From Sipunculus nudus (lineage: Eukaryota; Annelida; Sipuncula; Golfingiida; Sipunculidae): DNA of 64,000 bases. Under the pieces are notes generated by a model. That model had not been told where the DNA came from. It was given only the letters and a program-made list of their open reading frames with translations, and did not search any database. This document shows, in pieces, positions 1 to 13,400 of this stretch (positions are counted from its first letter, which is position 1; every line of letters starts with the position of its first letter). The stretch lies in the NCBI GenBank assembly GCA_026874595.1, contig CM049306.1, positions 98,011,642 through 98,075,641 on the forward strand. Direction: 5' to 3'. A program made the position numbers and the translations under genes.

Positions 1-1000
1 AGTGCTTTTAACCCCAGGCAGATGAACAGATGGACACTGTGCAAACATGACTGCAGGTGGCACCACCTTTTGTTGTGTATGTTATAAAGCTATCCCAGGG
101 CTACATTTGTGTAAAATTTTTTTTCTGGATCGGTCAAACGGTTCCCAAGATATATGGGTTTATGTGTAGAGCGTTAACTTGAATGTAGGTGGCGCCACCT
201 GTCATAAAATCGAGAAAGCTATCTAGGATGTATACGCATGCCAAATTTTAGGTGAATTAGTCAAACCACTGCAGAGATATGAGTGATTTTAACCCCAGGC
301 AGATGAACAGATGGACACTGTGCAAACATGGTTGCAGGTGGCGCCACCTTTTGTTGTGTATGTTATAAAGCTATCCCAGGGCTACATTTGTGTAAAATAT
401 TTTTCCAGATCGGTCAAACGGTTCCTGAGATATATGGGTTCATGTGTGGAGCGTTAACGTGAATGTAGGTGGCGCCACCTGTCATAAAATCGAGAAAGCT
501 ATCTAGGCTGTATATGCATGCCGAATTTTAGGTGAATTAGTCAAACCACTGCGGAGATATGAGTGATTTTAACCCCAGGCAGATGAACAGATGGACACTG
601 TGCAAACATGGTTGCAGGTGGCGCCACCTTTTGTTGTGTATTTAATAAAGCTATCCCAGGGCTACATTTGTGTAAATTTTTTTTCCAGATCGGTCAAACA
701 GTTCCCGAGATATATGGGTTTATGTGTGGAGCGTTAACGTGAATGTAGGTGGCGCCACCTGTCATAAAATCGAGAAAGCTATCTAGGATGTATACGCATG
801 CCAAATTTTAGGTGAATTAGTCAAACCACTGCAGAGATATGAGTGATTTTAACCCCAGGCAGATGAACAGATGGACACTGTGCAAACATGGTTGCAGGTG
901 GCGCCACCTTTTGATGTGTATGTAATAAAGCTATCCCAGGGCTACATTTGTGTAAAATTTTTTTCCGGATTGGTCAAACGGTTCCCGAGATATATGGGTT
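1..1000. repeat. 280-bp tandem repeat, ~3.6 copies
   Basis: Units start at about 1, 281, 561 and 841 (marker GAGTGATTTTAACC). Each unit contains two copies of the palindrome AGGTGGCGCCACCT or its core. The last unit passes into a unique tail with AGGTCA repeats that ends in a hairpin at 1190-1221. A related array lies at 49.3-50.6 kb. The whole block looks like a non-autonomous mobile element with a tandem-repeat core. Confidence 0.85.
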
Positions 1001-1225
1001 TATGTGTGGAAACAGACGCACAAACTGACGCTGGGCAGAGACGAAAGGTCAGAGGTCAAGGTCACTTGGTTAGGCACCAGTTCACATGTGACTCGATAAT
1101 TTGTGTAAGTTTCGGAAAAATCTGTCCAGTAGTCTCAGAGGAGTTCTCCAGAAATGAACGCGGCGGCGGCGGAACCCGGTCAAAAACATAGTATCCGCAA
1201 AACTTCGTTTTGGCGGATACAATTA
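1001..1225. mobile_element. Unique tail and terminal hairpin of the repeat-bearing element
   Basis: Unique sequence following the 280-bp repeats, with AGGTCA repeats at 1046-1064 and a near-perfect hairpin at 1190-1221 (arms GTATCCGC and GCGGATAC). The same tail closes the array at 49.3-50.6 kb, so it is a defined 3' end. Class not proven; compatible with Helitron-like elements of bivalves. Confidence 0.6.
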
Positions 1226-3300
1226 CCATAGAAAAATAAAACAACATAATCCTTTTTATGTATTTACTCTCATAATTTCAGGCTTCTGTCTATCTTTATT
1301 GGACATTTGCATTAACACCGTTCCAATCTGAATCATAAAACTTCACGATCGACGATCTCATTGACTGTTTATAACTGTCAAAGTATATTAACTAACATAG
1401 GCACGACATCGTTCTGTTGAATCAATTTATATAAAAATTGTTGCAAAGTGATCAAAACCCAGGTTTCATTCAATTAAATACGATTTCGCAAGAACTGGCG
1501 TTATATTTCTGTGAAAAGAAAGTGCCGGTTCCTCCTTGACATGTCAAGCGCGGGCATATAAGAGATTCACTGCGTGGCGATATGATACACAAGCGAGCTT
1601 ACTTTGAAAACGAGCACAAGTGAATGCGCTGTCAAGAAAACGGGGACAGCTTGTTCTTGGGCATATTAATTAAGGTCAACGCATAAATTATGCAAAGTAC
1701 CTACTCCTATTTTTGACAAAAGTTCACGTGACTCCATCGCTTTCCAGCGGTGAAGGCTTTGAAGAATGCCGCCCGTGCAATTCCTTTTGACCAGTTATGA
1801 CGTGAGCTTATAGATGAGTTAGAATACCTTTTAGTTTTATATTAAACTGAGTAAAAAATTTGCATTCAGCGTGATTATTTTCCCAAAAAGGCAGACCTTT
1901 GACATTTTGCATGCATTACAAAGTCGGGCGCACTGCGCTCTGGGCATTGCCGTTTGAAAGCAGGGGATTCCCCTGAATCGTAAGGGGTCGCGTGTCTGAA
2001 TATTAATCGGCCTACAGGTCAGGCACATTGCATGTTTTTAGGGTCGACTCGCGGGTCACACCTGACACCTGTTGCGTTAAGCCATGGGTCACTACGTACA
2101 GTCATGCGAGCTACGATGTTTGATGGCCAACGCAGGGGCCTCTATTTGACAGTAAATGTGGTGCAGGTCACCGTTGCAAACTGATATTAAACAATTCTGG
2201 AATTCTGAAAGCTCTGAGGAATTGAAAATGCCGATATCATGTGACTTGGAGAAGAAAAGTCTTAAATTTTTTCCAGGTTGCCCAGACTCCGTGTCAAGTT
2301 GCAAATTCCGTTTCAAAATGCGTTTTCCGCGAATTCCGTCCGTTTCCCGCGATCACGGAAAATCATTGGCTCTATACTTGTAAACAATATTACAAATCCA
2401 CCAAAAAATATATCATAGAGACTGGCTAGCTGAATGGTGCAGCCTTTCAATTAAAATGTTTCATGTTTTACAAATGTTAGCATTTCAGATGTTTGGCAAA
2501 ACCTGGAGGAGGACTTATATGGAAATTCAAGGTGCCTACAATTTTTTTTTCAATTTTTATATAAATCAATTATTTTTACACCAGGTTTCTTCGCCTCTTA
2601 GCATTTCTTTTTCATAAACCATTTTCATGCATAATCCTATTTTACAAAAATAATGAGATTTTATTACCGGTGAAATAATGCTTTGCTCCACTTAGTCTGC
2701 TACAGCCAATAATCAGAGTAAAACACAGGTCTTTTGGTGGCAAGATTAAAAATCAGCTTAATTAAAGCAGTTTCAAGGTGTCAAAATGGATACTGTGGTT
2801 GGCTTCATATTCGCTCAGCTGAAATTTTGCGATTCCTTCATTTTTGGGCATTGTGCGAGGGTTTAATTTTCGCAATTGAACCATAACCCATACAATCTAA
2901 GTACAGCCATATTCGTATTGATTTTGAATTTAGAACAAATCCTACAACACTTCGCTTAATTATGGTTCAGTTATTCACTTATGACTGGTGTCACAGTTGA
3001 TATATCTCATGTGATTACCGCGTGACTAATCTGTTTTGCAAATGCATCGTCCACTCTTGTTCATCTAAGTTGATTTGGCATTATATTACCAAGGGTTTTA
3101 TTTTACGCAATGATTTCATATTTGCGGATATCATGATGGTTTTAATTTTGCGAATAAAAAGGCAACCACAGTATCAATTTTAAGGATTTTCAAGATTTTT
3201 TAAGTTCAAAGGAACCCTGAAATTTAACCAACAAGGAAGCCCTAATGCTGAATGTGTGCAGATGACCTAGCTGCAAGAATAATGATGTTAGAAAACTTAC
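1226..3300. other. Intron sequence, nothing recognised
   Basis: Intron downstream of exon w61. Open frames here are short and show no likeness to HUWE1 or to other proteins I know. The sequence is moderately AT-rich, with no tandem repeat or clear RNA gene. Confidence 0.6.
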
Positions 3301-4422
3301 TTGAGGCTGCAGGATTGCTTGTTGTGGTTGTTGTGGATGTTGATGTGGCACTGACAGAATTCTGTGTGACCTCTGGTATTCCTATGGACACCAATCCCAG
3401 AAGCCTCAGTAACCTGTCCGTCAACAACTGACTCCGCCTCACCACAGGGTGAGACAGCATACTCATTAGCTGGCCTATGGGAGAGGATTCAAAACTGGAG
3501 CTCTCCCCATCACAGTCAGATAGCGGGGCACTATGAGTCCTTTGCAAACCTTTTCCTTTTTTACTAGAACTTACACTGTCCAGTCTCACTAACAACTCCC
3601 AGAAGTCACTTTCGGGCCGCGAGTTGCCCTCTCGTTTTTCACATCGATGCCCTACTTTAGAGGCACTGGGTTCAGTTGTCACAGCAGCGTCTTTCATTTT
3701 GTTCTTATGACTGTCTTTTTCACTCTCATCACACTTGGCCTCTTTTGCTTTGTTGGCTGGGAGGAACTGGCTGGGGAAACTTTTGGCGAGGGAGATTAGG
3801 ATATCTAACACATGCTGACACACGACAAGAGAGGCCTGGGGATGGATATTCACAACACCGTTTGTACTACTGGCAAGCTTCTTGCCACCCGATCGCTGAA
3901 TCTGGAAGACGTTAGCTCTGCACCCCAAAGCAGCATCGAGGCTAATAGACAACCACGCTGGCAACTGGCCGCTTTTCACAGCATCAGTACCAGCCCTACA
4001 GGTAGCACCAATTGAACTAGTTTCTCCCTGACTGCTTGGTAATGAGGATTTTCTCCTCTGTTTTTCACTGGCCCCAACATCTGGTAACGGTCTGTCACTG
4101 TGCTCAACAGACTTGCACTCTCCAGTCCTTTGTAAAATTGACAACAACGCACGAATCACCCATGTTCGGGTTTGTGTGTGATAACACAGGTTCCGGAGGA
4201 CCCTGTGTAAACGATTTGTATTCAGTTTTGGATCGTCCAAGAACAGTAGCACAAGGAGGCATGTCAGAGCTTCATTGTCCAACATGTACCGTCCACGAAT
4301 TCGTACTGTGTTTGCGTTACTTGCTGTCTGACCTGTACGCTGGGTACCCCATCCCCAGGGTGCACCACCAGTCCGGTGAACCGAACGAATTGCATATGTG
4401 GTACCTAGCCTTCCTGCTAGAC
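3301..4422 (-). CDS. HUWE1: HUWE1 exon w61 (post-UBM conserved block)
   Basis: A 1,122-nt exon, the largest, after TTTACAG, donor GTAAGT in phase 1. It encodes [60 protein letters not shown] and [20 protein letters not shown], then a Ser/Thr run. All match the human block before the long linker to the HECT domain. The next exon is outside the window. Confidence 0.97.
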
Positions 4423-7400
4423 CTGTAAATGAAGGCAAAACTAAGTGTTACATTCACAAAGGTTAACTGTATTTGAAATAGTGTTTATTTTTCATTATAA
4501 ACAATTTATAATAGTGCACAGAAAGAGCTAAGATGAAGTGATCTCAGCATGTATGGCCATCCATATTAAAATGTCCTTTAAGAGTAACTAGTGCTTCAAG
4601 ATTATCATGATGGTATGTGCAACAGCAAATTCAGAGAAAAGTCCACAATTTTCTTGTCAATCCAAACTTTACCCATACATTCAATGATTTTGAGTTTTTT
4701 TTATAATTAGACATACAGAGACAACCAGTCCTGACGGCTACACAAGATGATATAAAATGCTTTGGCATATGGGAAGTGTATATATGTGTGCCTGTGTTTG
4801 TGCTGGTTTAGTGTTTATCACAGTTGTAAATAACCAACATACCCGCTTGAGCAAAAAGCCTATCTTGCATGAGCCTTCGATGTCTGTCTTCCATGTCTCT
4901 GCGCAGGTTCTGGGCCTCAGCGGCCAAGTCGGCTGGCAGTACAGCCACCATGCTGTCGTCCATGTCTGCAAGCACCTGCTGTCTTAGGCTGGATGGGAGG
5001 GATGCTATAAAGCTGGCTGGATCCACTGGAGTGTCTGGAACAGTGGGTGTTGATGACAAGCGGGCCTGTTCTGCTCTTTGCTGGGCCAGTACCTGCACAG
5101 TTCAGAGAAACCTTCATTTCAGCCTTTTTTTTTGTATAACCTTACTGATGGAAAATATGCCCCTCAATACTTCTTATCAGATAATGGAAAAATTCCAGTT
5201 TGGCAGTGAATTGACTAAAACCACTCTATACTTAAAAGTCTAAGCTGGAAAATTTGTTCCAAAATAGCATGGTTTAAAATCCAATCCACCTTATACATGC
5301 TTCTACGATGGGGCCATATTCTGCCGGTAAACACCCGATGGACCAATCTGTCATATTGGTATGTAGGCTGAAAAATTTATAGTTTCTGATACAAGGTTGC
5401 TTGTGTTTTGCAATAAATACTTCCAAGACTGACTCAGCTTAATCATGGCATTTTTTATCACACAAAAATTCATCCATGGAAGTTATGCATAAAGACTGAT
5501 AATTTGGAAATTGCTGAATTAACAGTATTTAAACAATATAAGGAAACAATAAAAATTTATCTAAAGGGAAGTCCTAATTAGAATGGAACCATAAAGGTCC
5601 TCAGATGCTCCACAAATTCTTCGATGGCTACCTAGCAAGTCTATCGGGAAATTATTCAGTTAAGTTTGAAATTTTATAGCATACAACCTCTCTCAGATAC
5701 CAACATGTGGTAAACATTTCACAGCAACTGCTGTAAAGACTCTTTATGTGCATGAAAGAGAGTAATGGAAGGACAAACAGTGGACAAGACTATAACAACG
5801 CTCAAATGATAATATTAATAACAACAATAATTGCACATGCAGATCCTTATATACCTCCTCCTGTATGTTTGGTGGCAGGGCAGCCAGGAACTCTGGGTTA
5901 ACCTCCATGATACCAGTCTGTCCAGCCTGCTGGTTCTGCTGCTGAGCCCTCTGCTGTAGCCGCTCAAGACGAAGCTGCTCAGCGATAACCTCCTGCCTGA
6001 TGTTCTCCGGCAGAGCGGCCAGGAATGACGGGTCCACGCCCTCCGGAACCTCTATCCCCGTGCCGGTGGCGACCTGTATGCTTGGTCCGCGGGATGTGCT
6101 GGCCTGCGTGTCAGAGGCTGTGGACGAGCTGCTGTAGCAGGAAAGAAGAGCTGTCAGTCATTTAATGTAAACAAGATATAAAATGACAAAACACATCAAC
6201 CACAGATTTTTCCTAGGTTTTATATAATCATTTTTCTTTGTATGTAAAAGAAAAATGTTTGATTTTGAATATTTTTTATGACTTATTAAGATGATTTTTT
6301 TTTCCCATTTTTTTTCCAGATCAATTAAATATACTTCATATCAAAGCTTTAAAAATTTTTGATCCATTTAAAATGTTGCTCCAGTTCAATCTGTGTATAT
6401 TTAATTCAAGGAAAACAATGACTAACAGCTCTGATGTTTGACCATGTAACCCAATTCAGGTTTCCTCATTTCAAATATATTGCTGACCTTGAGGCAAAGC
6501 TAAGCTGCACAAAATATACAAATAACAAACTTGTTTGAATGGTTATTCTCATATTGTAACTTTTTTTGTTATCTAAACACACAATTTTAATGTCCACAGG
6601 CCTGATGTTTTCTGTCATGATGACAAAATAATGTCACCGATGTGCTCTAAATGAAATTCCAAATGACAATTTTCTCATATTATTACATTATTAATATGGA
6701 AATCCAGTGAATATGAGTTACAAAGCTTAATTTGAGATGAAATATTTCTGCATTCTTCTGTGACGTGACAACTCAAAAACAACTTTAATATTTGTTAAGG
6801 AATATTCATAACACAAACTAACAATCAGCAGCCTGTAAATTTGAAGTATATCTTTGGCAAGGGAACAACAAACTTTACTATCATTTGTGGGATTAAAATG
6901 TGAAGAACAGCTTTTAACAGATATTTAATTGAATTCTATGACTGCTGACAAGATGTGTTTTTGGTTTGATGATTGTTGTTCATATGATTTATGAGATATT
7001 TTATGATTTATTTGAACATGTTTATGATTTATTTGAATATGTGTATATTCCTATTCTTGCATCATTAGGTTCAGACGTGAAATGTACTACCTTGAGACTG
7101 GAGGTGGCGGCCAGCTGCTGTTAGCGTTCTCGTTAATAAAACCAGGAGGCTGCTCATTGGGCGGTGTCTCAGCATCTGCAGTGCTTGGAGGCTCAGACCC
7201 TGTAATAATTGATAAGAAATCTCACAAACAAGGCATAGTACACAGTGAGCTCAGACCCTGTAATAATTGATAAATCTCACAAACAAGGCATCGTACACAG
7301 AGAAATCAGACACTGTGATAATTGATAAGAAATCTCACAAACAAGGCATAGTACACAGAGAGCTCAGACCCTGTAATAACTGATATGAAATCTCACAAAC

Positions 7401-10400
7401 AAGGCATAGTACACAGAGAGCTCAGACCCTGTAATAATTGGTAAGAAATCTCACAAACAAGGCATAGTACACAGAGAGCTCAGACCCTGTAACAATTTAT
7501 AAGAAATTTCACAAACAAGGCATAGTACACAGAGAGCTCAGACCCTGAACTAATTATAAGAATTATCACTCGCATAAAGCACAGAACATAGAAGACTCAG
7601 ACCATGTAACAAATGACAAATTTCATCACTCAAAAATACTATACACAGACTTTGCAAGGGACAAGCATGGCACAGAAGAAGGTGCAATTCCCAAAACTTA
7701 TACAGGCAAATAACTACTTTCAAGAACACAACTACAACTGACAGGGACAAATGCCCCAACACAAACATGTTTTGGACAATAACCTCTGCAGCTTGTGCTT
7801 GAGTATTTTTTAATATTAGCCACATATATGCAAGTGAAGTTCAATATAATATGTTTAAAAGTAAGGACTCCAAAGTTTATTGGGTAGTGGAAAAAATTAA
7901 TTTTATCTCCGCATGCACTGAATTTTAGATACTATCTAATTAAATTGGAAGCTAGATTACACACTTTGTCACATCAGTGTAACCTATAAACAGAATGATG
8001 TGCATTTTGAGTAGTAATAAGACCGACCAAATATACTTTCATGAGCATGTTATCAGAGTGGGTGTTTTACGATAACTTTAGTTCCACTACATGGACTAAA
8101 GTAGGTCACCACTTGACTGACCAATACGGAGCCTCATTAACACCAGTAAGATCAATCTGGATGGAGTTTGGTGACCTACACGTCCATTACCGGAACTACA
8201 ATTCACACAGAATTGGTAAGTTTATCAGAGTAGGTGTTTTATGAAAACTTTAGTTTACCAGAGTGGGTGTTTTACCATAACTTTTTTTTTTATCAGAGTT
8301 GGTGTTTTACAATAACTTAAGTTACCAGAGTGGGTTTTTCATGATGACTTCAGTTTATCAGAGTGGGTGTTTTATGATAACTTTAGTTTACCAGAGTGGG
8401 TGTTTTAAAATAACTGCAGTTTATCAGAGCGGGTGTTTAACAATAACTTTAGTTTACCACACTTACCAGAGGTGTGCACTGTGACAGCATCAGAGCTGGT
8501 TATATTGGATGGTTCCTCGGGAGTGATCACACCTGTCTGTTCTTCTTCAGAACCCTGACTTTCAACAGCACGGGCTCGCACCAGCTCTCTATAAAGATTC
8601 AGACATGGCGCTGTGGGCTCTTCGGGTGTCGCTGGAGCCTCTTCTGGCGCCCCCTGGGGGGTGTCACTAGTATCACTTGGCACCACACTTGACTCCACCA
8701 CTGTGGACTGTTCTGAGGAGTCTGTTGAAATGTCCATTGCTAGTGTAGGGCAGATCTCAGATTGTTCTCCACTGGTTGTAGCTGCTGACCCTGCTGTGCT
8801 TGAGGACATCATTAGCTGATACAGTTGACCACACCTTGGAGGTGTTCCATATCTGCTCGATGAAGACAAAGATAACAATATATATTCTATCAATTACAAC
8901 TATTATGTTCAGCCTTCTGAATCTACGGTATTCATGCACACTGTTTGACAATAACATAGAAACCACACATAAGTCTACACAAAATCCACAAAATCTTGGG
9001 TTACTATGAATATGCAAACTCGATTTTCAATGTCAAGCCACTTACAATATATAACTCTGCAATGTTCACTGTACCAGGAGGAAGACTTGTTTAGGAAAAA
9101 CAGTGAAAACTCATATAAACATTAGCCTCTTGCAATAGTTTTGTGCAGGCCAAGCAATGCTGGCGTTGGTAATGCCAATCAAAAAGTTAACTAACAGAAA
9201 ATTTTTATTATATTATTATAAAGCTGTTATAAGCAAACAAATAACTGACCTGTTAGGTACTGGTGCCGCTGGAGTCGTGACTGGTATTGGGTTATGTGGA
9301 GTTTCAAGCACTGGCGCTGATGATGTAGACACAGCTGAAGGTGTAACCTCGTGAACACTGGTCACCACGGTGATGGGTGTTGAGGACAGAACCTCTTCCA
9401 CAATGGCAGACGCCAAACGAGATGCTGTAAATGTGACACATAGACGGATGATTAAGAAAACTTAGGACCACTGTATGGCCTGCATGTTACACTGTCAATA
9501 GAATAAAGATCAAGATAATCATATCATGTGAATGCAATGTAACTAATAAGTCTTCTAGATTTAAGGTTTTATATGCATTGAAAATTAATTATCAAGAAAT
9601 GAATACTTGTACAGACATGGGAGAGTATCTCTAAGAGGATTTCCTGAGATTTCACAGGCCCTCACTGAATGGCACTTACTATCCTGGAAGAGCCCAGGCC
9701 ACCCATTGGCTGTACATGTTGCTGTGATACCAGCTGTGATTGCCTTGGGAGGTTGTGATAGCTCCTTAATAATCCACACAACTTCAAGTTTTGTGGGTAG
9801 GAACATAAATAAAAAGTGATTTCTGCTGGAAAATGGTCTTAGATTATGCAATATGTACAGAAAATTCTTCAGGTAAAAGTGTGATTTTTTTATAATAGGA
9901 TTTTTAAATATGCCATTAAGACCTGAAGCCTGGCTTGTGACAACTGCCACAGCTTACCTTCACTGACTGGTACAGGTGCTGTATCACTTGGGGCAGCCTC
10001 TCCTGAGCTGGTGGCTGAGAACGTGTTACTGCCATTCAAACTGCTGGTTGTAGAACTCTCACCAATCTGAAAACCCCAAGGCAATCATAGTAATATCTCA
10101 TAAACACAGTTAATTCTTATGTATGTAAATACTTGCAGGCTGGCGCTCCTTTTTCTGGCCTAATGCTTTTAAACAAATCTAACTATGGTTTTCTAGGATT
10201 AAGTAAATATAAAGTAAATCTTCTACACCTGATAAGTGTAAATAAACTTACATTATACACTTGCTGATCTGTGGATGAATACAAATATGAAACTATTATC
10301 AACAAAGATAAAAAGAAAAATACATTACTATATAAAATATACTGCTTTTTATAATGAGTGGTGAAAAGAAAACCATTGACAATAGAAGATGTAAACTTAA

Positions 10401-13400
10401 ATCACCAGCACGATGACCAGCTGAGACATTTTATCCTTGGGTCCTCTATGACAAATTTGGATGATCAGTTCTCCAAGGTGAACCCACACAGTCTCAATTA
10501 GTAAACTGAGATTTAGGGGTAAAGCAAATTATCATCATGCCATCCAAATAAATTTAATGCTTTACTTCACAGAAAGACCAAGTCTAAACGTGAGATCAGT
10601 TACCATTACCAAATGACCAAAATGATGATCATTTTCTGCTGATTACAGTATAACTGACCTCCATCCTCTGCTGGTCTGATCCCTGTGACGTGCTGACAGC
10701 TTCTGTTTTGTTGCTGTCAGCCGCTGCCTTGCTGGTCTCGACCTTCTCCTCCTTGGCTGTTCCCTGACCGTTAGAGGTCTTCTTTCTCTTCTCTTTGCGT
10801 TCCTTAAGTTCCAGGTCTCTCTGCTTCTCCAACTCATCGATGATTTCAGGTTTAAGGGCTGGTAAATAGGAGAACAAACACAACTGATTGTTCTTTATAA
10901 AGAAACAAATACAAACTCACTCACTCAGGGAACCCAATTCCTGAAAGGTAGACTCATCAGTAGTTTTTTTTCTTCTAACAGTTTTCTTTTCTTCATAGAT
11001 TTTCTACACAAACAATATAGGACAGAGTGTACTTTAGAAACAAGAATTAATCACAACATACTTGTAATACAGTCATGAATGCTGTCTCCATCGAGAACCC
11101 GAGCTTCTTCGGTCCAGCGGGTTAATGCCGATGGGATGCTGGACAAAATGCCGGAGCTTCCTACTCCATCATAGCAATTTTCCTGCAATTAATGAAAAGT
11201 ATTTAAATTACTGATACTCAAGCCATTTTTATATACTTATGTACTCATCGTTCAAATTTTAAAGATGAACTGTTTCACTATTGTGATTGTCCGTTTCTTC
11301 CGTATTTATATATTTGTGTTCAAAATCAGAGGTTGGATTCTTAATTGCCTAAAATATTCCAGGTTCATTCACCTTACTCCAGTTTACTGTGATGTGACAT
11401 ACTAATTTCAGAATGCTTTTGGTACAAAACAAAACTTAAATGAATTCCCTTTTTCTACATTAGGTGGCAGGTACTTTTCAATAATGAAACACAGGCTGAA
11501 CATGTATTTCATATCCCTGGCTCTGTTTAATGAACACATTTGGATGATCAGTTCTCCAAGGTGAACCCACACAGTCTCAATTAGTAAACTGAGATTTAGG
11601 GGTAAAGCAAACCATCATCATGCCATCCAAATGAATATGAAAGTTGTTATTTCACACAGTCCAACTGCAAGGAACTGTAAAAAATTTTTGCCAGCAAAGT
11701 TTATAAAAAATATATTTATTTATAAAACTTCCATACAATTTTAATGGAAATAAACTTAGATTTTTAGGGCATAAATAAAGATAAATAATTTTGCAGGATG
11801 TGACCCAGTTATTCTGACCACATATCATTAACCAGGAAGATGGCAGTACTTATTATTTTCTATTACCTGCATGAGGTCATCAAAGAGGTCCTCATCATTC
11901 TGCATGAACCTCAGCTCATCATTTGCCAACAGAACCCGAGCATGACCAGAACCGTTGGACATATTACCCGTTAACTGTAGTACATCGGCAGCTGCAGTAG
12001 GCCCCAGTAACCTGAAACAAAGAATACAACTTCATTAGACACACCTGTAAAACATATCTGAATAGACAATCTTGGTAAAAATTATTTTACAAGTCATTTA
12101 AAACTACTTCAACCCTAAAGCTGTAGCGGTTATAGTTTTTCTTTTTCATGCTGTGTTAGTGATAACCATGTTGCATAAAATATTAATAATCATGTTCAAG
12201 TAATCTTCAAATTTATAACACAGATTCAAATTAAGCCCCAAATGCTTTACATATCTGGATGATCAGTTCTCCAAGGTGAACCCACATGGTCTCAGTTGGT
12301 AAACCAAGATTTCAGGTAAAGCATATAATCATCATGCAATCCAAACATGCTTGGGTTTTCACACTTTGCTTTGACTGTCATACCTTAAAGCAGTGCCTCT
12401 ACATGATTTAATCAATCAACCACATGCAGTAAAACAAACTTTTCATTATGAACTTGCCTTTCCAGTGTTGCTCAATGTACTCAAAGGAATCAAGGATTAT
12501 GATACTTGAACTTTCACGCAAAGAAAGAAAGTCTTTATGACCCTTAAGCACTGGATCATCAATTTTCCCTCACCTTTGTAATATCGCTGGTGGGGTGGGT
12601 TGACGGTTGCCGTCAATGGTGTAGTGTACATGGAACGTCTGGTTTCCAGGGTTGTAGCGGTAGGTACCTCGCTGTCTGCCCACGCGGTGAACCCTGGCGG
12701 CTACATGGCCTCCCAATGTCGGCTCTGGCTGACGCATCAACAGGGGGTGACTTCCCATAACATTACTAGGAGCAGGAGGCACTGCTGGGGCTAAGAAGGG
12801 AAGAACATATTAGGAAACTATAAATAAACAGCTAATTATGTTGTGTACTTAGAAACTGAATGGTACAATGTTCAAGAGACATGTAATGGCTGTTATAAAC
12901 ATTCATTCCATCTAAAATTAACGGTGGATGTAATCTTAGTGATAAACTTTAAAGCGGCAAGTATGATTTAATATTCTCTGGGGAGCAAGCCAAACACATG
13001 ATTCAGTGACCAGGAGCTGACTAAGCATGCAAATGTTAAACTGGATGATCAGTTCTCCAAGGTGAACCCACACATTCTCAGTTCACAGAACCAAGATTTT
13101 GGGAGAAGCTAACTATCATCATCCCATCCAGGCAAGCATATGTGTAATCAAATACTAGAAAACAAGAAAATACAAAACAGTATATAGAAGGAGGATTACA
13201 GTTTGGCTTCAGACAGTTTGATAACCAGAATAAATCTAAATTGCTTGGAAAACAGTTCACTTGAGATAGCTGCTGTGGCTGGTATCTGAATCCAAAATGT
13301 AATAGCAAACCAGTTTTCTCTAACACACTGGATCACGGCTTCATCCTGGAAGTAAAACACTGAAGGAACATCATCTGTGCAACTCTTTACAACAACATTT

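Noticed and set aside
871-1191. 106-aa plus-strand ORF
   Set aside because: Falls across the 280-bp repeat and its tail. The related copy at 50356-50556 keeps only part of it, so it is chance openness of repeat DNA.
1-3300. HECT domain exons
   Set aside because: I looked on the minus strand for the conserved HECT segments expected after w61 and found none; they must lie outside the window.
3676-4428. Plus-strand ORFs of 67-130 aa over 3676-4428
   Set aside because: Antisense shadows of the large, conserved HUWE1 exon w61.
9680-9721. Possible 42-nt cassette exon between w55 and w56 (phase 1-1, strong GTAAGT donor)
   Set aside because: No pyrimidine tract before the CACAG acceptor, no likeness to HUWE1, and w55 joins w56 directly in phase.
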